Counted from the stretch's first letter, positions 1 to 12,157 are shown. The stretch is 64,000 nt of DNA from Gambelia wislizenii (GCA_030847615.1 JAUMIR010000004.1:87203001-87267000), one strand, 5' to 3'. The notes: generated by a model from the letters alone, not told the origin. Numbers and translations are program-made.

Positions 1-116
1 CACACTGGGTTGCCATTTATAACTATTTGGTTGTAATTAGTAAAAAGGATTATGTAATGGGAAATTTTGGTAGAGGGGAAGGATCATGAGAGTTTATTAT
101 TATAACGAAAGGCCTT
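1..116. other. flanking DNA left of L1
   Basis: Short AT-rich stretch outside the L1 element. No gene or recognised repeat is visible here. Its right edge is set by the start of the 20-bp target-site duplication at 117. Confidence 0.5.
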
Positions 117-136
117 AGAAACTACTCCAGTCACAG
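117..136. repeat. L1 target-site duplication, left copy
   Basis: The 20-base sequence AGAAACTACTCCAGTCACAG is found here and again, without a mismatch, at 8635-8654. A perfect 20-bp direct repeat on either side of an L1-like element with an A-rich 3' end is what target-primed reverse transcription leaves. It fixes both insertion boundaries. Confidence 0.93.
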
Positions 137-892
137 GATGGATTTCCGGTTTCTGCTCTGTGAGGTCGTAGGGAAGGGATCTCCATCCCGAACGACCAAC
201 TACAGTGGCGTTTACAGTGTTCCCGAAGATTTGGAGTACCCCTATCTTTGGGAAAAAAAGGGGAAAGGAAGAGCTCCAAGTGGCTCCTAGTTCAAACCCA
301 AGACTCCAGGATGGAGGTTTGGGATCTTTGGAGTTTGGATGGGAGCGAAGAGCTTACCCGCGCCGCTATAGAAGCCCCAGAAAGGAGGTTAAAGCCAAAG
401 CCTGAACAGCAAGGGAATTTGGATTTTTTTTTTTTATAAAGTTTGGAAGATAGGGGATCTTTGGGGAAAGAAGAACCCCAAAGGGTTTTTTGGAGCTGAT
501 TTTTTTTTTACTTCAATGATTTAGAGTCTGCAGTGAGAATAAGACAATAGAAAACACTGAACTGTTTGAACTGCCTCGGCTCTTCAATTGGAACTTCCTT
601 CATGCTCATATTTTTTTCTTCTTTTTTGTAAAAAATTAGTGCTCAAGCTCAAGAGAAACCACGGCAGTTAACTGCATAATATTACTCTGATACGGCTACC
701 TATTTGTTACTCTATTACTTAGAGGCGAACAGTAGATAAAAGTAATACTTGGCTTGAAGGAATAGCACAGCGGATTTGGATGGAGGTCGTAGGGAAGGCT
801 GATTATGCGAGGGAAGGCTACTTACTTTGGTGAACAAAGATTAGAAAACAAAGATCAGAGGGAGAAGGGGAATTGAGAACTAAATACTGTGA

Positions 893-1085
893 ACTACAAA
901 CCAAATGAATGGTAGGAGAACTGAGCTTGGGAAATACTTATTGATAATCACTGATATATTTTCTGTCTGGAAAAACAAAGAACGGAGTGCTGCTAACTGC
1001 AAATTGAACGAACGCTAGGAGTTGTGAGTTAGGAAAATACTCACTGATATACTTTCTGTTGGGGAAACCAGAGACATTAGCAGCA
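893..1085 (+). repeat. diverged two-copy tandem repeat in L1 5'UTR
   Basis: Two related blocks of roughly 100 bp start near 893 and 995. Both run from an ACT(A/G)CAAA-like start through a GGTAGGAG/GCTAGGAG motif and an AATACT(T/C)A block to a CACTGATATA(T/C)TTTCTGT segment. This resembles the monomer-like duplications seen in some L1 promoters. Copies differ at many positions. Confidence 0.5.
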
Positions 1086-1673
1086 ACTATTTTGTAACAA
1101 GGACAGACCTAGGCTGGATTGTTCGTGTTTAATAATAGTTAAAGGGAAAGAGGTTTACTTGCTATAGCTTAACATTGTATAGAAATTGTTGATAATTAGA
1201 TTACTCTAGAAACTGTTGATTTATATATACTGATTATGCTGAAGAATTTGTGATTTTTGTTTGCATTGTAATGCTCAGTGGATTTCACTAGAACTACTTA
1301 AAAGAAGGATTTTGGGAGGATAGAAAGAAGGGAATAACTTTTTACTTACTAAGGGCTATATAGAGTATTAGATGCTTTTGCTAGTTAAGTTGTGAAGTTT
1401 AAACAGAACAAGTATCTAGGTCTCTATTGCAAATTGCATAAGAATGTGTATATATTACAATTTGTGCTACAATATATATGCATGTTTAGACATACAGTAA
1501 TTTTGATACATTTATTGATAAGCTACATTAATATACATGTATATATGAGTATACATATATGGTTAGATATATATGTCTACTGAGAAGTATCATATAGTCT
1601 GGCGTATAAGATGACTTTTTCAGTCTGTAAAATCAGCAGAAAAGTCAGGGGCCGTCTTATATGCCGGATACAA

Positions 1674-1708
1674 GTCCGAGATGGGGCTGTGCCAGCCCCA
1701 TTTCGGAC
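1674..1708. repeat. 35-bp hairpin inside the nested transposon
   Basis: Two 16-base arms (1674-1689 and 1693-1708) are inverted copies with one mismatch and a 3-base loop. The arms read GTCCGAGATGGGGCTG and CAGCCCCATTTCGGAC. This lies just inside the left end and could extrude as a cruciform. Confidence 0.75.
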
Positions 1709-1899
1709 TCAGAATGACGAAGGTGGCTGGCTGGGGGGAAAGCTTGCTAGCCACCTTATCCCCCCTGCCCAGTGCAGCTGCATGGGGGGAGCCTTGCTGG
1801 GTGGGAGGGGGTCTTCTCTGTGACTCTGAGTCATAGAGAGGATCGCCTCCCATCCACCGAGGCTGCATGGGGGGGAAGCCTTGCTGGGCGGGAGGTGGC

Positions 1900-2560
1900 T
1901 GAGCCTCTCCCTGGCTGGCCAGCCATCCCCTGCGATTCCCCAACTCCCGAGGAGGCTGGCCAGCTTCCTCGTGGGTTGGAGAATCGTGGGAGGTGGCTGA
2001 GCCCTTGCTGGCCATCCATCCCCTGTGATTCCCCAACTCTCGAGGAGGCTGACCAGCCTTCTCATTGGTTGGAGAATTGTGGGAAGTGGCTGAGCCTCTC
2101 CCCAGCTGGCCAGCCATCCCCTGTGATTCCCTAACTCCTCAGGAGGCTGGCCAGCCTCCTTGTGGGTTGGAGAATTGCGGGTGGTAGCTGAATCTCTCCC
2201 CAGCTGGCCAGACATCCCTCGTGATTCCCCAACTCTCGAGGATGCTGGCCAGCCTTCTCGTGGGTTGGAGAATCATGCGAGGTGGCTGAGTCTCTCCCCA
2301 GCTGGCCAGCCTCCTCATGGGTTGGAGAATTGTGGGAGGTGGCTGAGCCTCTCCCAGGCTGGCCAGCCATCCCCTGCGATTACCCAACTCCCAAGGAGGC
2401 TGGCCAACCTCCCCATGGGTTGGAGAATTGTGGGTGGTGGCTGAGTCTCTCCCCAGCTGGCTAGCCATCCCCCGTGATTCCCCAGCTCACAAGGAGGCTG
2501 GCCAGCCTCCTCATGGGTTGGAGAATGATGGGAGGTGGCTGAGCCTTCCCAGCCAGCCAA
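1900..2560. repeat. about 97-bp minisatellite, roughly 7 units
   Basis: The anchor GGAGGCTGGCCAGCC recurs near 1951, 2043, 2140, 2238, 2394 and 2491. The usual spacing is 92-98 bp, with one interval of about 156 bp. Units contain GTTGGAGAAT, GGTGGCTGAG and CAGCTGGCCAGCCATCCC blocks. Long open frames on both strands across this stretch arise from the repetition and are not treated as genes. Confidence 0.85.
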
Positions 2561-3438
2561 CCCCCCCCCCCCGATTCCTCAGCCAGCTTCGGGAAGGCTT
2601 CAGCAAGTGTGCTTGGCTGGAGGAGGGGGAAGCTTTCCAGCCACCATCCGCCCTCCCCGAAGCCACGAAGAGGAGCCCGATCATGGCTTTGGGGAGGGCG
2701 GGTGATGGGGGGTTGTCTTATATGGCAAGTGTATCCTAAAGTCTATATTTTGACTTAAAAATTGGGGGGGTCGTCTGATATGCCCAGTCGTCTTATACGC
2801 CGGAATATATGGTAATATTGGGAGCTAAAAGATAGGAAAGATATAAATATAGCGACATAAAGACACAAAAAGTATAATAATATAGGGGAAATAGAAGACA
2901 GAAAAACATACAGGAAAATAGAAGACACAAAGATAAGAAGTGAGATTATTCTGCTGTTTTATTTGAGATATTTCATAATTATAGGGGATTTAATTTAATT
3001 ATCAAAATAGGGAATATACTTGGATTTATTGTTTCCCCTTTTTCCTAATCACTTGATCATTGACATTACTTATCATCCCTTGTTACTTCATATTTAAACT
3101 TCAGAAGACAGCTCATAAGAGTTCATAAGAGTCATAATTATGCTAGTGAATTCACTGAGAATTAAAAAATAAATTAGGAAACACTTTGAAAACAGAATTA
3201 TAAAAAAGAGTTTTAAACAAACCAACAAAATCATTAAATATTAAAACAAATTAAAACACAGTCTAAAAAACAGATCAATCTAGAATTATTTTCAAAGGAG
3301 ATCTGCAATTTGACTTTGTAAAACAAATTCAATAATAATTAAAACTTCAGTGAACAGACAGCATTAGAAACGAACAGTTGGACTCATAACAATTACTTAC
3401 GTTGAAAACTAGAGTGGAAACATAAATTAAGATCACAG

Positions 3439-4519
3439 ATGGCTTCAGGAACCAGAAAAACGGTAACACAAACACAGGTGATAACTAGGAGAGGATCAGT
3501 AGAAGCCATGAAAGTATCTGAACTGCATTCCCTGATTGTTGAATATTTAAAAACTGAATTAAAGAACTTTAAACAAGAGATGAGGGCTGAACTTAAAGAA
3601 CTGAGGGAAGAGATAAAGATAGATAATAAGAAATAAACTGAATTGTTGGGGGGGGGACACAGATAAGATCCATGAAGAAACGAAAGGAGAAATCAACATA
3701 CTGAAAGAGACGACAAAGAAAACAGATGAAATTACGAAGCATTTGAAAGAGAAGCAAGAAACGGAAGATTGGCAAATTTTGAATCAAGAGTTGAGATACA
3801 GGGGAAAATGTGTCAAACTCATAGGAATTTCTGAAAAATTAAATGAGGATCTAGTAGAAAGATTAACGGCCCCGTTAGCAAAGTTTATTGGATATACTGA
3901 AGAAAAGCTGGAATCAGAATATGACAAATTATTTAGAATCAACTCTACAGTAGCTAAAGATAAAAAACTTCCTAGAGATACTGTGATTGCTTTCAGCAGA
4001 ATGAAGACGAGAGACGTGGTAATACAACAAAGCTACAAGAATAAATTAATGATAAACGGAGATGAAGTGAAGATTTTTAAAGATATTCCATCTATAGTCT
4101 TCAAAAAGAGACATGATTATAAATTTATCACACAATTACTAATGAAAAAGAGTATAAACTATAAATGGGAATGCATTGAAGGTATCTCGTTTACATACAG
4201 ACAAAAAAGATATAGGATTAACTTGTTAATGAAAGTAAAAGAATGTTGTAAAAAATTTGGAAAGGAAAATGAGAAAGAGGTAAGAAAGAAAAAACCAAAA
4301 GGAAAAGAACCAGAATTAGAAACAGAGGAAGCAAAGGAAGAAAAGGAAACAGAAAAACAAGATAAAGACCAACAACAAGAAGAAGAATTTAGTGGAAAAG
4401 AAGAAGAAGAAGAAGAAAGCAATCAAGAGGAGGAAGAATTAGAAGATCCCAAAGAAGAAGAAGAAAATTCTGAAGAAGAAGGAAACTATAATAATATTTT
4501 AGAAGAAGATGACCATTAA
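3439..4519 (+). pseudogene. L1 ORF1 (RNA-binding chaperone), frameshifted
   Basis: Starts at an ATG following the leader. The first 65 codons give a charged helix with coiled-coil character (ELKNFKQEMRAELKELREE), then a TAA at 3634-3636. A run of eight or nine G at about 3647-3656 lies just after it. The reading continues in another frame through a second charged helix into the ORF1p RRM/C-terminal region (for example KLPRDTVIAFSRMKTRDVV) and ends at 4517-4519. Known ORF1p forms trimers and coats L1 RNA as an RNP. An unusual feature is the last 75 or so residues, which are almost entirely E, K, Q and D. The stop and frame change make this copy non-functional. Confidence 0.85.
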
Positions 4520-7500
4520 AATAACATCTTGGAATATTAAAGGCCTTAATTCTGAATATAAACAACAACAGATAATGCATCAATTGGAAAGACTAAAATC
4601 GGACATAGTTTGCATCCAGGAAACCAGAATTAAAGAGGAATATATAAGATTCTGGAAGAATCCGAAATTGGGAAATCCATACGGCAATAAGCAACAAAAA
4701 GAAGAGGGGGGTAGCTTTATACATGAATAACAGGTACACAGCATAAGAAAGATTTAAAGATGAAGGAGGACAAAATATAGGGATCGAAATATCTCTCCAG
4801 GAGAAAAAAAATGCTCGTAGTAGATATCTATGCACTTAATACTAATAAAAAAAAGTTTTTTAAAGAACTTCATAAGAGAATAGAAAGTTATGACAAGGAG
4901 AATATTATAGTTATTGGAGACTTTAATGGGGTCTTAAGTCCAAAAACTGATAGAACAATGATAGATTCAAGATTTCAAGGAAAATTACCAGTGAGCTTCT
5001 TTGAGATGAAGATAGAACTAAATTTGGAGGATATATGGACAGTTAAATATGGGAAAGAAAAAGGTTTTACCTTCTTCTCAGACAGGTTTAAAACTATGTC
5101 CAGAATAGATTTAATATTAGCTTCCAGAAATCTCTTACCAATCATTACAAAAATGGGAAATATTAATGAAAACTGTTTCAGATCACAACCCAATTCAGAT
5201 TTCAATGGAATTATATAAAAAGACATGTCAATGGAGATTAAATGAAGGATTATTGAGAGATGAAAATTTGCTAAAAAAAATTAAAAGAAGAGATAAAGTT
5301 CTACTTCAAAGAAAATATGACAGGAGAGTGCCAAGCAAGAACGGTTTGGGATGCCATCAAGGCTGTTATTCACGGACTTCTGATCAAGAAATGTGCTGAA
5401 GTTAAAAATGCAAAATCTGAAAGGTCTAAATATCTCACTAAACATCTAGAAGCAAAGGAAGGAGAACTAAGAGAACATGCTAATAGGAAAAACACAATTT
5501 GGCAAATCAAACTTATATAAAAACAAATTAATGGAAGAACTAGCAATAATAGAGTGGAAGATGAAAAGAGCAAAGCAGAGAAACTTTGAATATTCGAACA
5601 AAGCAGGAACATGGTTGTCATACAAACTGAAAAAAAAGAGTCAGAAAAGAAATTAATTGTACAAATCAATAAAAAGGAGAAGATAGTAACAAACCAAAAG
5701 GAAATAATAGAAACTTTCCACAAATATTATAAACAACTGTTTGAAGAAAAAACGAACATCAGGGAAGGAGAGGAACAGATGGAAAGATATCTAGAACAAC
5801 AAAATATACCCAAGATAACCATAGAACAAAGGAAAAAACTGAATGAACCTATCACAATTGAAGAGATTTCAACAATTATCAGACAACTGAAACTAAATAA
5901 AGCACCAGGTCCAGACGGATTCCCAGCTCTCTTTTACAAGTTATTAGAAGAGGAAATAATCATTCCATTGCATAGAACATTTAAAGAAGTAGAGGAGAAG
6001 GGAATTCTGTAAACTTGGACATTAGCTAATGTGGTTCTGATACCAAAAGAAGGTAAAGACAAGAATGAGGTCGCAAATTACAGGCCTATTTCTCTGCTTA
6101 ACACAGATTATAAGATATTCACTACAATACATGCGGAAAGATGGAAAAAGATACTATCTGAAATAATACACGAGGACCTAAACGGCTTTATCCCCAGACA
6201 GGCAGGTTAAAAATAATACAAGACAGATCTTGGACATAATAGAATGTTTTGAGGCAAATAATGAGAAAAAATTAGCAATGCTTTTCGTCGACGTGGAAAA
6301 GGCCTTTGATAACGTGCGCTGGGACTTCCTATTTGAAGTAATGAAGAACATGGATTTAGGGGGAAAGTGTATCAAGAATGTAGAAAAATATATCACAAGC
6401 AAAACGCGCAACTAATTATCAACGGAGAAAGATCAGGTTTGATAAAAGTAAACAAGGGCACTAGACAGGGCTGCCCATTATCACCTCTATTATTTATTAT
6501 AGTTTTGGAAGTCTTGAACAGAAATATAAGAAATAATACGAATATACCAGGAGTTAAAGTGAAAGGCCAAAACTTTAAACTTTGAGCTTTTGCTGACGAT
6601 CTAGTTATTTTCTCAGAAAATCTGATAGAGAGTATAGACCAACTTCTAAAAACCATAACCGGTTTTGGACAACAGTCAGGATTTAAGATCAATAAAGAAA
6701 AATAAACTTTACTAACAAAAAACATGAAGAAAGAAGAAGAACAGCTTCTAATGGAAAAGTCTGGCTGTAAAATTGAAAACAAAGTGAGGTATCTAGGATT
6801 ATGGATAACAAAAAGAAATTTGGACTTATTCGAAAATAATTACAAGAAGACATGGAGAGAAATCAAGAATGAGATGAAAAGATGGAAAAGAATGAATTTA
6901 TCAATATTAGGAAAAAGAGCGGCCTTTAAAATGATAATTTTACCAAAAATATTGTTCCTATTCCAAAATGCCCCACTTATAATAAATGAGAAGTGTTGGA
7001 CAGAGTGGGAAAATGATTTTAGAAACTTTATTTGGTACGATAGAAAACCTAGGATTAAATGGAGGTATATAACAGATGATAAGATCAGAGGGGGTTGGGT
7101 TATGCCTGCTCTTAGATTATATTATTACTCGGCTGCTCTTATGTGGATACAAGATTGGGTTAAGCTAAACAATGATAAGCTGTTAAATCTTGAGGGCCAC
7201 GATAACAGGTTTGGGTGGCATGCTTACCTTTGCTATGATAGAGACAAATTAAACAAGGAATTCAATAACCACTTTGTCCGAAGGGCTCTCTTGTTGGTGT
7301 GGGGGGAAAAAATCAAAAAGATGTTTTATAACAAATTACCATACTGGATGTCACCGCAAGAAGCCTTTCAAAAAAGGTGGAAATCCACCTTAGATTGACT
7401 AAGCTACAAAGATATAACAAGGTTAAATGGAGAGGGGAAACTCACGATGAAATGCAGAAAAGAATTGGAACAGATTTGTAAGATCAATTGGTTTACCTAT

Positions 7501-8448
7501 TGTCAACTAAAAACTAGATTTTTAGAAAATATAGGCAGAAAATATAGAAGTTGAGGAAAATTAACTAGATAAAATAATGTGGCAAAGACAAAAGAAAAAT
7601 ATGATTAGTAAATTGTACAAATTGCTACTGGAAAGGAAATTAGAAATGGAAAATATTAAAAACTATATGCTCAAATGGGCAGTAGATTTGGGCCATCCTA
7701 TAGATCTGGAAGCATGGGAAAGAGCAAGGAACAAAACTAACAAATTCACCACCTGTCAGAAGTTAAAAGAAAATTACATGAAAATCACATACAGGTGGTA
7801 TTTCACACCATCCAGATTGAATAAAATAAATAACGTCATTAGTAATAGATGTTGGAGATGCCGGAGAAATATTGGTATGTTGCTTCACATGTGGTGGTCC
7901 TGTTAGATGATTTAAAAATTTTGGGGTAAGGTACACAAATTTTTGGAAGATAAGTTATAGATCCTCTTTGAAGTGAAACCTGAGCTATTCTTGCTAAATA
8001 TAACTAATATAATCAAAAAAGAGGATGAAGTAAGAAACCTGAGAATTATTCTCTACTTAATTATGGCAGCAAGAATTACAGTAGCTCAGAGATGGCAATC
8101 TCCTGAGGCAACGATGATGGAGGAGTGGATTGGGAAATCATATGAAATGTTAGAATTAGATATATTGACAGCTAAGATTCATAACTTACCAAAAAAGAAA
8201 ATCATGAGAAAAATGGCTTGTAGTATTAAAACAATGGGAGATAAAGGGTATGAAATATGATAAAGAATATCTCCTATTAATGGGATAAAAGAAATAGAAT
8301 TAAAAAGATAGAAAGAGTTGAGAGTCCAGAAGAATACGAAAAGGATATGTCAGAGAACGCAGTAGGAAACAGAGGACAGAAGGTTAATAGAAGTCAACGA
8401 GATATTGAAATATTAAAAGGTTTTTCGTTCCAATTATACCAAACATAA
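4509..8448 (+). pseudogene. L1 ORF2 (endonuclease / reverse transcriptase), multiply broken
   Basis: The ATG at 4509 overlaps the ORF1 stop by 11 bases. The N-terminus is an APE-type endonuclease (SWNIKGLNS, CIQETRI; later RIDLILAS near 5100). The RT domain follows, with KAPGPDGFPALFYK near 5905, NYRPISLLN near 6079, DVEKAFDNV near 6290, GTRQGCPLSPLLF near 6457 and the catalytic FADD at 6589-6600, whose aspartates are intact. A C-terminal zinc-knuckle-like CWRC...H...C lies near 7850-7905. The frame is lost repeatedly: fragments at 4509-4730, 4811-5218, 5166-5310, 5317-6012, 6230-6415, 6367-6585, 6724-7398, 7577-7906 and 7973-8260, with in-frame stops at 6010 and 6583. The end at 8448 is inferred from the last long frame. 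This is a dead copy. Confidence 0.88.
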
Positions 8449-8634
8449 AGGAAGTCAGGGTTTTTTAATTATTTTATTATTAGCACATGTAATAATGATG
8501 TCAGATTGTATTACAGTATTAATAATAGGTTATAATATTACAGTGTTTGACAAGATTTGTTATATACTTTTCTTTTTGTATTTTTGGCTAACTCTGTAAT
8601 AAAAAATCAATTATAAAAAAAGAAAAACAAAGTA
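8449..8634 (+). other. L1 3'UTR and A-rich tail
   Basis: AT-rich stretch after the inferred ORF2 stop. It holds an AATAAA at 8598-8603 and ends in an interrupted A-rich tail immediately before the right target-site duplication. The tail is not a pure poly(A), which fits some decay. Confidence 0.75.
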
Positions 8635-8654
8635 AGAAACTACTCCAGTCACAG
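8635..8654. repeat. L1 target-site duplication, right copy
   Basis: Identical over 20 bases to 117-136; marks the right boundary of the L1 insertion. Confidence 0.93.
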
Positions 8655-10477
8655 CAGAGGTGCCCATCTTAGGATGGTGAGTTTGAAAGAACCAAATTGC
8701 AGACAGAAAAATAAGTTTAGAATCTTCAACAAGACAAACATTTATTAAGGAAATACAATCTTAGATAGTAGTACTGTAGTCTGATCCTTGCTAAACATAT
8801 CTAAAAGTGTGTGTGTGGGGGGGGAAGATGGTCAGGAAAACATGTTCTGTCATGTCCTTCCACACCAAAGAGCAGATGGGAAGAGACCGGAGAGGTTCAA
8901 TCTGATCTGTTTCTCCCACCCCACCCCTTTTACAATGGAGGGTGGTCACTTAACCCTAACTGAACCAGACAAAGTTATCTGCTCATAACGCTTTTGGGAT
9001 AGGTGGCTGACAGAGGGAGGAAAAGCAAGCAGGAAAGGAAGACAAAAGATCTCAATCCCTCTCTGTGTTAGCCATCTCATCCCGAGCATACAAGAGAACA
9101 GTAAGAACAAGTGCAGAAGCTGCTATTTCTTCCAACAAATTTAAGGGGGTTTATGCCATTTTACTCTATCTCCTCACTGTAAAAATGTATTAGAGGTATA
9201 CAATAGAAGAATGTATTTTTGTGGATTCCAAATGTTATTAGAAGGATACATTGAAACTATCACTGATTTACTGATAAATAACCATAGAAAGTTACATCCT
9301 GTCTATTTTAGAGTAATTGGGGAATATTTGGGGAAGGCATTTTTTTTTATTTGAGTATGTTTATAAACTAGATAGAATTACAAAAAACTACGTGAACGAA
9401 GGGAAAAATTATAAGTAAAATACACACATAACTAGAGTATAGTAAATGCCAGTCAGAAGCCTTGTTAAGAGTCTGAAGGGCAAAGAGAAAATAGAGTGGG
9501 CATTAGTTAAGAGTTGTACAAGGAAACAAAAGGTTATAAAGAATGAGACAAAGGGACAATATATTATGGGAGGAAAATGTCAATTATGTCAGGATACATC
9601 CATGTGTAGAACAAGTCTCATAGTAAAGTTGTAGGTGCTTATCACTAGGATCATCTGAAATTAGATCCAACAAATTCTTGGTGAATGTACATTATCAGGC
9701 AGTCCTGAATTGACAGGGAGTTGCACTGGAAGAACTAATGTCCTTCTACTCTTTATGGCTATGAATTCTCTCATGCACAGACACATAAGCAATTGCTTTA
9801 ACTGTTCACTCATGCACTGGTGAACAATTTTGCCATACTCCATAGTTTTGTTTATATGTCCTCTTAACTTGGCTAAAATTTTCATTCTTGTCTTATGAAG
9901 TATGGTGCTCATGATCCTATTAACATGTGGGTTATTAAGCTATAAGAAGAATTTTTAATTACTCAAGTAATATGGGAAGTTTTAATATTTTGGGCTTCCA
10001 TGTTCCCTTTAGTTTCACTGTGGAGCTAGCCTTTGTATAATCTCACCACATGCACAAATAATAAAAATAAACTATTCTCAGCCTTTTTGTCATAAGAGTT
10101 TAAATCAATAATGCCTGCCTCCTTTCTAGGTTACTGGTGCGTATATGAACATGGCTGTATTGTTTTGCACAGTATTTTAAATTGAAGGCATGGCATGATA
10201 CGAAAAAGAACAACAGTGAAATAAAATTGTTCGCTGCAGTGATAACAGAGCTCTTAAGTACCATTAAAATGGGTTTAACCAAGGACATCTTGGTCCAGTT
10301 ATAAAGTTTGTGAATGAAAGCCAACTTGTTTGCCAGAGGACAAGGAAAGTGTCATAAAGTTTGGTGCTGGCAGGTCACTTGTTTCAATGTTAGTCTGAAA
10401 ATAGGGGTGTTACTGTTGGAGCAATTTAGCTTTCCATTTATGCCAAAAGCCACCCAGTCAACAACAACAACAACAAC
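8655..10477. other. no gene seen
   Basis: Non-coding, mostly AT-rich unique-looking sequence with a G-run near 8817-8823. Only short open frames with no recognisable domain. No repeat family identified. Confidence 0.5.
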
Positions 10478-10480
10478 TTA

Positions 10481-10511
<31 letters not shown>

Positions 10512-10535
10512 TATCATCATTATTATTATATTGGT
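10478..10535. repeat. TTA/TCA microsatellite
   Basis: Interrupted (TTA)n tract with TCA variants, preceded by a CAA run at 10459-10476. It resembles the TAA-type tails of L2-like LINEs elsewhere in this window, but no LINE body was seen beside it. Confidence 0.85.
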
Positions 10536-12147
10536 ATATATGATATTATTTTATTTTAATATTTTATTCTGTTTCTCAGTCAAAAAGGCAGCTGGAAGAA
10601 TAACCGTAAATGACACAACACAAAAAGGAAAAGTAAGTGGAGAGGGGGAAAAAAAAAAGGTTATTTCAGCAGTACTGGTAGAATAACTCCACTTCCTATC
10701 TCATCACCCTCTTTTGTGGGCTGCTGGAATGGTTGTTGATGGTGATTGCTGAGGGAGGAGTATACTAGATGTGGTCTTTCAGTAGGGCTGGTGGAATGGC
10801 CCTGATTCATATCTCATTTCTCTCTGCTCGTAATGATGTCTTTTTACATTTTGAGCCTTGTCTCATTCTTGAATTATGGTTGTGGTGAAATATCACTTTT
10901 GGCTTCTCCTGTAGCTCACACTTGTTTGAAAGTGTCTGATTGTCTTTGGTATGGGATCTCCCAAGTGAAATGAAATTGAAGCAAGTGCTGGAACTATGAG
11001 ATAGCTTTGTAGCTCATGCCCCAAATTTCATTTGCATTCTAGGCTGGAAGAAAACATTACTGTCTAGGCCCAAAATGCCCCCCCCCCATCTCCGAAATGT
11101 GAGTGAACAGTGACAATGAAGCCTCATGTGATGATTCTACCCTGATATAAAGTCTTAAGAAATCTGGAGTACTTGGGGATAATCTGCCAAAATTACTGCA
11201 GGACAAGATTGTTTTCAGTCTTCTATTCTACTCAAAAGCAACACCATTCAACTTGATTGGGCAGCTGAACAGGAGTGTTCTTAACACTAGCATTTGGGAA
11301 GATGTGTCTGACAAAAACTGTTCAATATGCTATGCAACATGCCTAGACTCTGCAGCCTGCTTTAGGGAGCTAGAAAGTATCCAGGCCAATTTTTGACCCC
11401 ATAGACCTAGGGTAGGCTGCACTGCCTGCAAAGCAGCGGAAGATTGGCAAAAGCTGGTGATTGGAAGTCTATTTCTGGTTTACCAGTAAATGTTGAGAAT
11501 TGGGTTGGGCATTGGGGCTGGAATAGAATTTGAGGGTGTTTCTTGCTAACCACGGCAAGCTGTAGTTGACCATTTGGGAATTCTGTTGCCCAAAAACAAA
11601 TGCGGGAGGGGGCCTGGAGGTTTCAGAGGAAACAGATGGCTTTGGAGGCTGCTCCAGCATGCAGGCTACGCTTTGCCAACCCCTACTGTAGATGATCCTC
11701 TGTTATGGTACCATTCACAGTGGTAAATGCTGTGTTAAAACTGATTTAGTTAATGTTGTAAGATGCTAGAATGCCTTGTTCTTATTTCCTTTCGTGTGTG
11801 TATTTTTAAAAAAGTGATGGGGAACCACAAGAGTTTATTTACCTTCATAGCATTTTAAAATATCTTGTTTACATTTTATCAGCTTGTTTGCAGGGTGTGT
11901 GTGTTAAACTACATTATTTCTCATTATAGATTACACTCTTTTGCATTGTAGCTATCCAGAAGCCACAGAACAATATTGTTGAACTGAAATTTCTGCTGAT
12001 GATACTCATCTGTACCCCTTCTCTGTTGAGTAAAGTATTAAAGTATTATAATGGGCTAAAACAACAATAAAAAACACTCAGTTCTGGTAACTAAAAATAG
12101 CTGGGCCAACATTTTCCCTACAATGCTAGACTGAACTGCAGTTACGT
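10536..12147. other. no gene seen
   Basis: Unique-looking non-coding DNA. Short frames only, for example on the minus strand at 11469-11660, with no domain or codon pattern that supports a gene. Confidence 0.45.
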
Positions 12148-12157
12148 TGATTTAAAG

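Larger units (their letters stand above)
1588..2814. mobile_element. TA-flanked non-autonomous DNA transposon with internal minisatellite, nested in L1 5'UTR
   Basis: Terminal inverted repeats lie at 1588-1615 and 2787-2814: 28 positions with 4 mismatches, sharing the core GGCGTATAAGA. Both ends carry TA, consistent with a TA target site. A second, subterminal copy of the GTCTTATA motif occurs inside each end (around 1652 and 2716). No transposase frame is present. Most of the interior is a tandem repeat of about 97 bp. The element interrupts the L1 leader, so it either inserted after the L1 or was carried by its source copy. Superfamily is inferred (Tc1/mariner-like TA target) and not proven. 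Confidence 0.75.
137..3438 (+). promoter_or_regulatory. L1 5'UTR / internal promoter region
   Basis: Non-coding leader between the left target-site duplication and the ORF1 ATG; about 2.1 kb once the nested transposon at 1588-2814 is removed. The first 260 bases hold several CpGs. A GAGGTCGTAGGGAAGG-like motif near 160-178 recurs near 782-800. The region should contain the internal promoter known from L1 elements, but no specific factor site is claimed. Confidence 0.6.
137..8634 (+). mobile_element. nearly full-length L1 (LINE-1) retrotransposon
   Basis: Complete L1 layout on the plus strand: long 5'UTR (137-3438), ORF1 (3439-4519), ORF2 with endonuclease, reverse transcriptase and Cys/His tail (4509-8448), short 3'UTR with AATAAA and an A-rich end. 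Both sides carry the same 20-bp target-site duplication. The span is about 8.5 kb, but 1588-2814 is a nested DNA transposon, so the L1 itself is about 7.3 kb. Both ORFs carry frameshifts and stops, so the copy cannot mobilise itself. The intact duplication implies insertion not very long ago, although the coding decay shows it is not a recent active copy. Confidence 0.93.

Noticed and set aside
1620..2739. Overlapping 80-168 codon frames on both strands
   Set aside because: They lie in the 97-bp minisatellite of the nested transposon, show periodic translations and have no recognisable domain.
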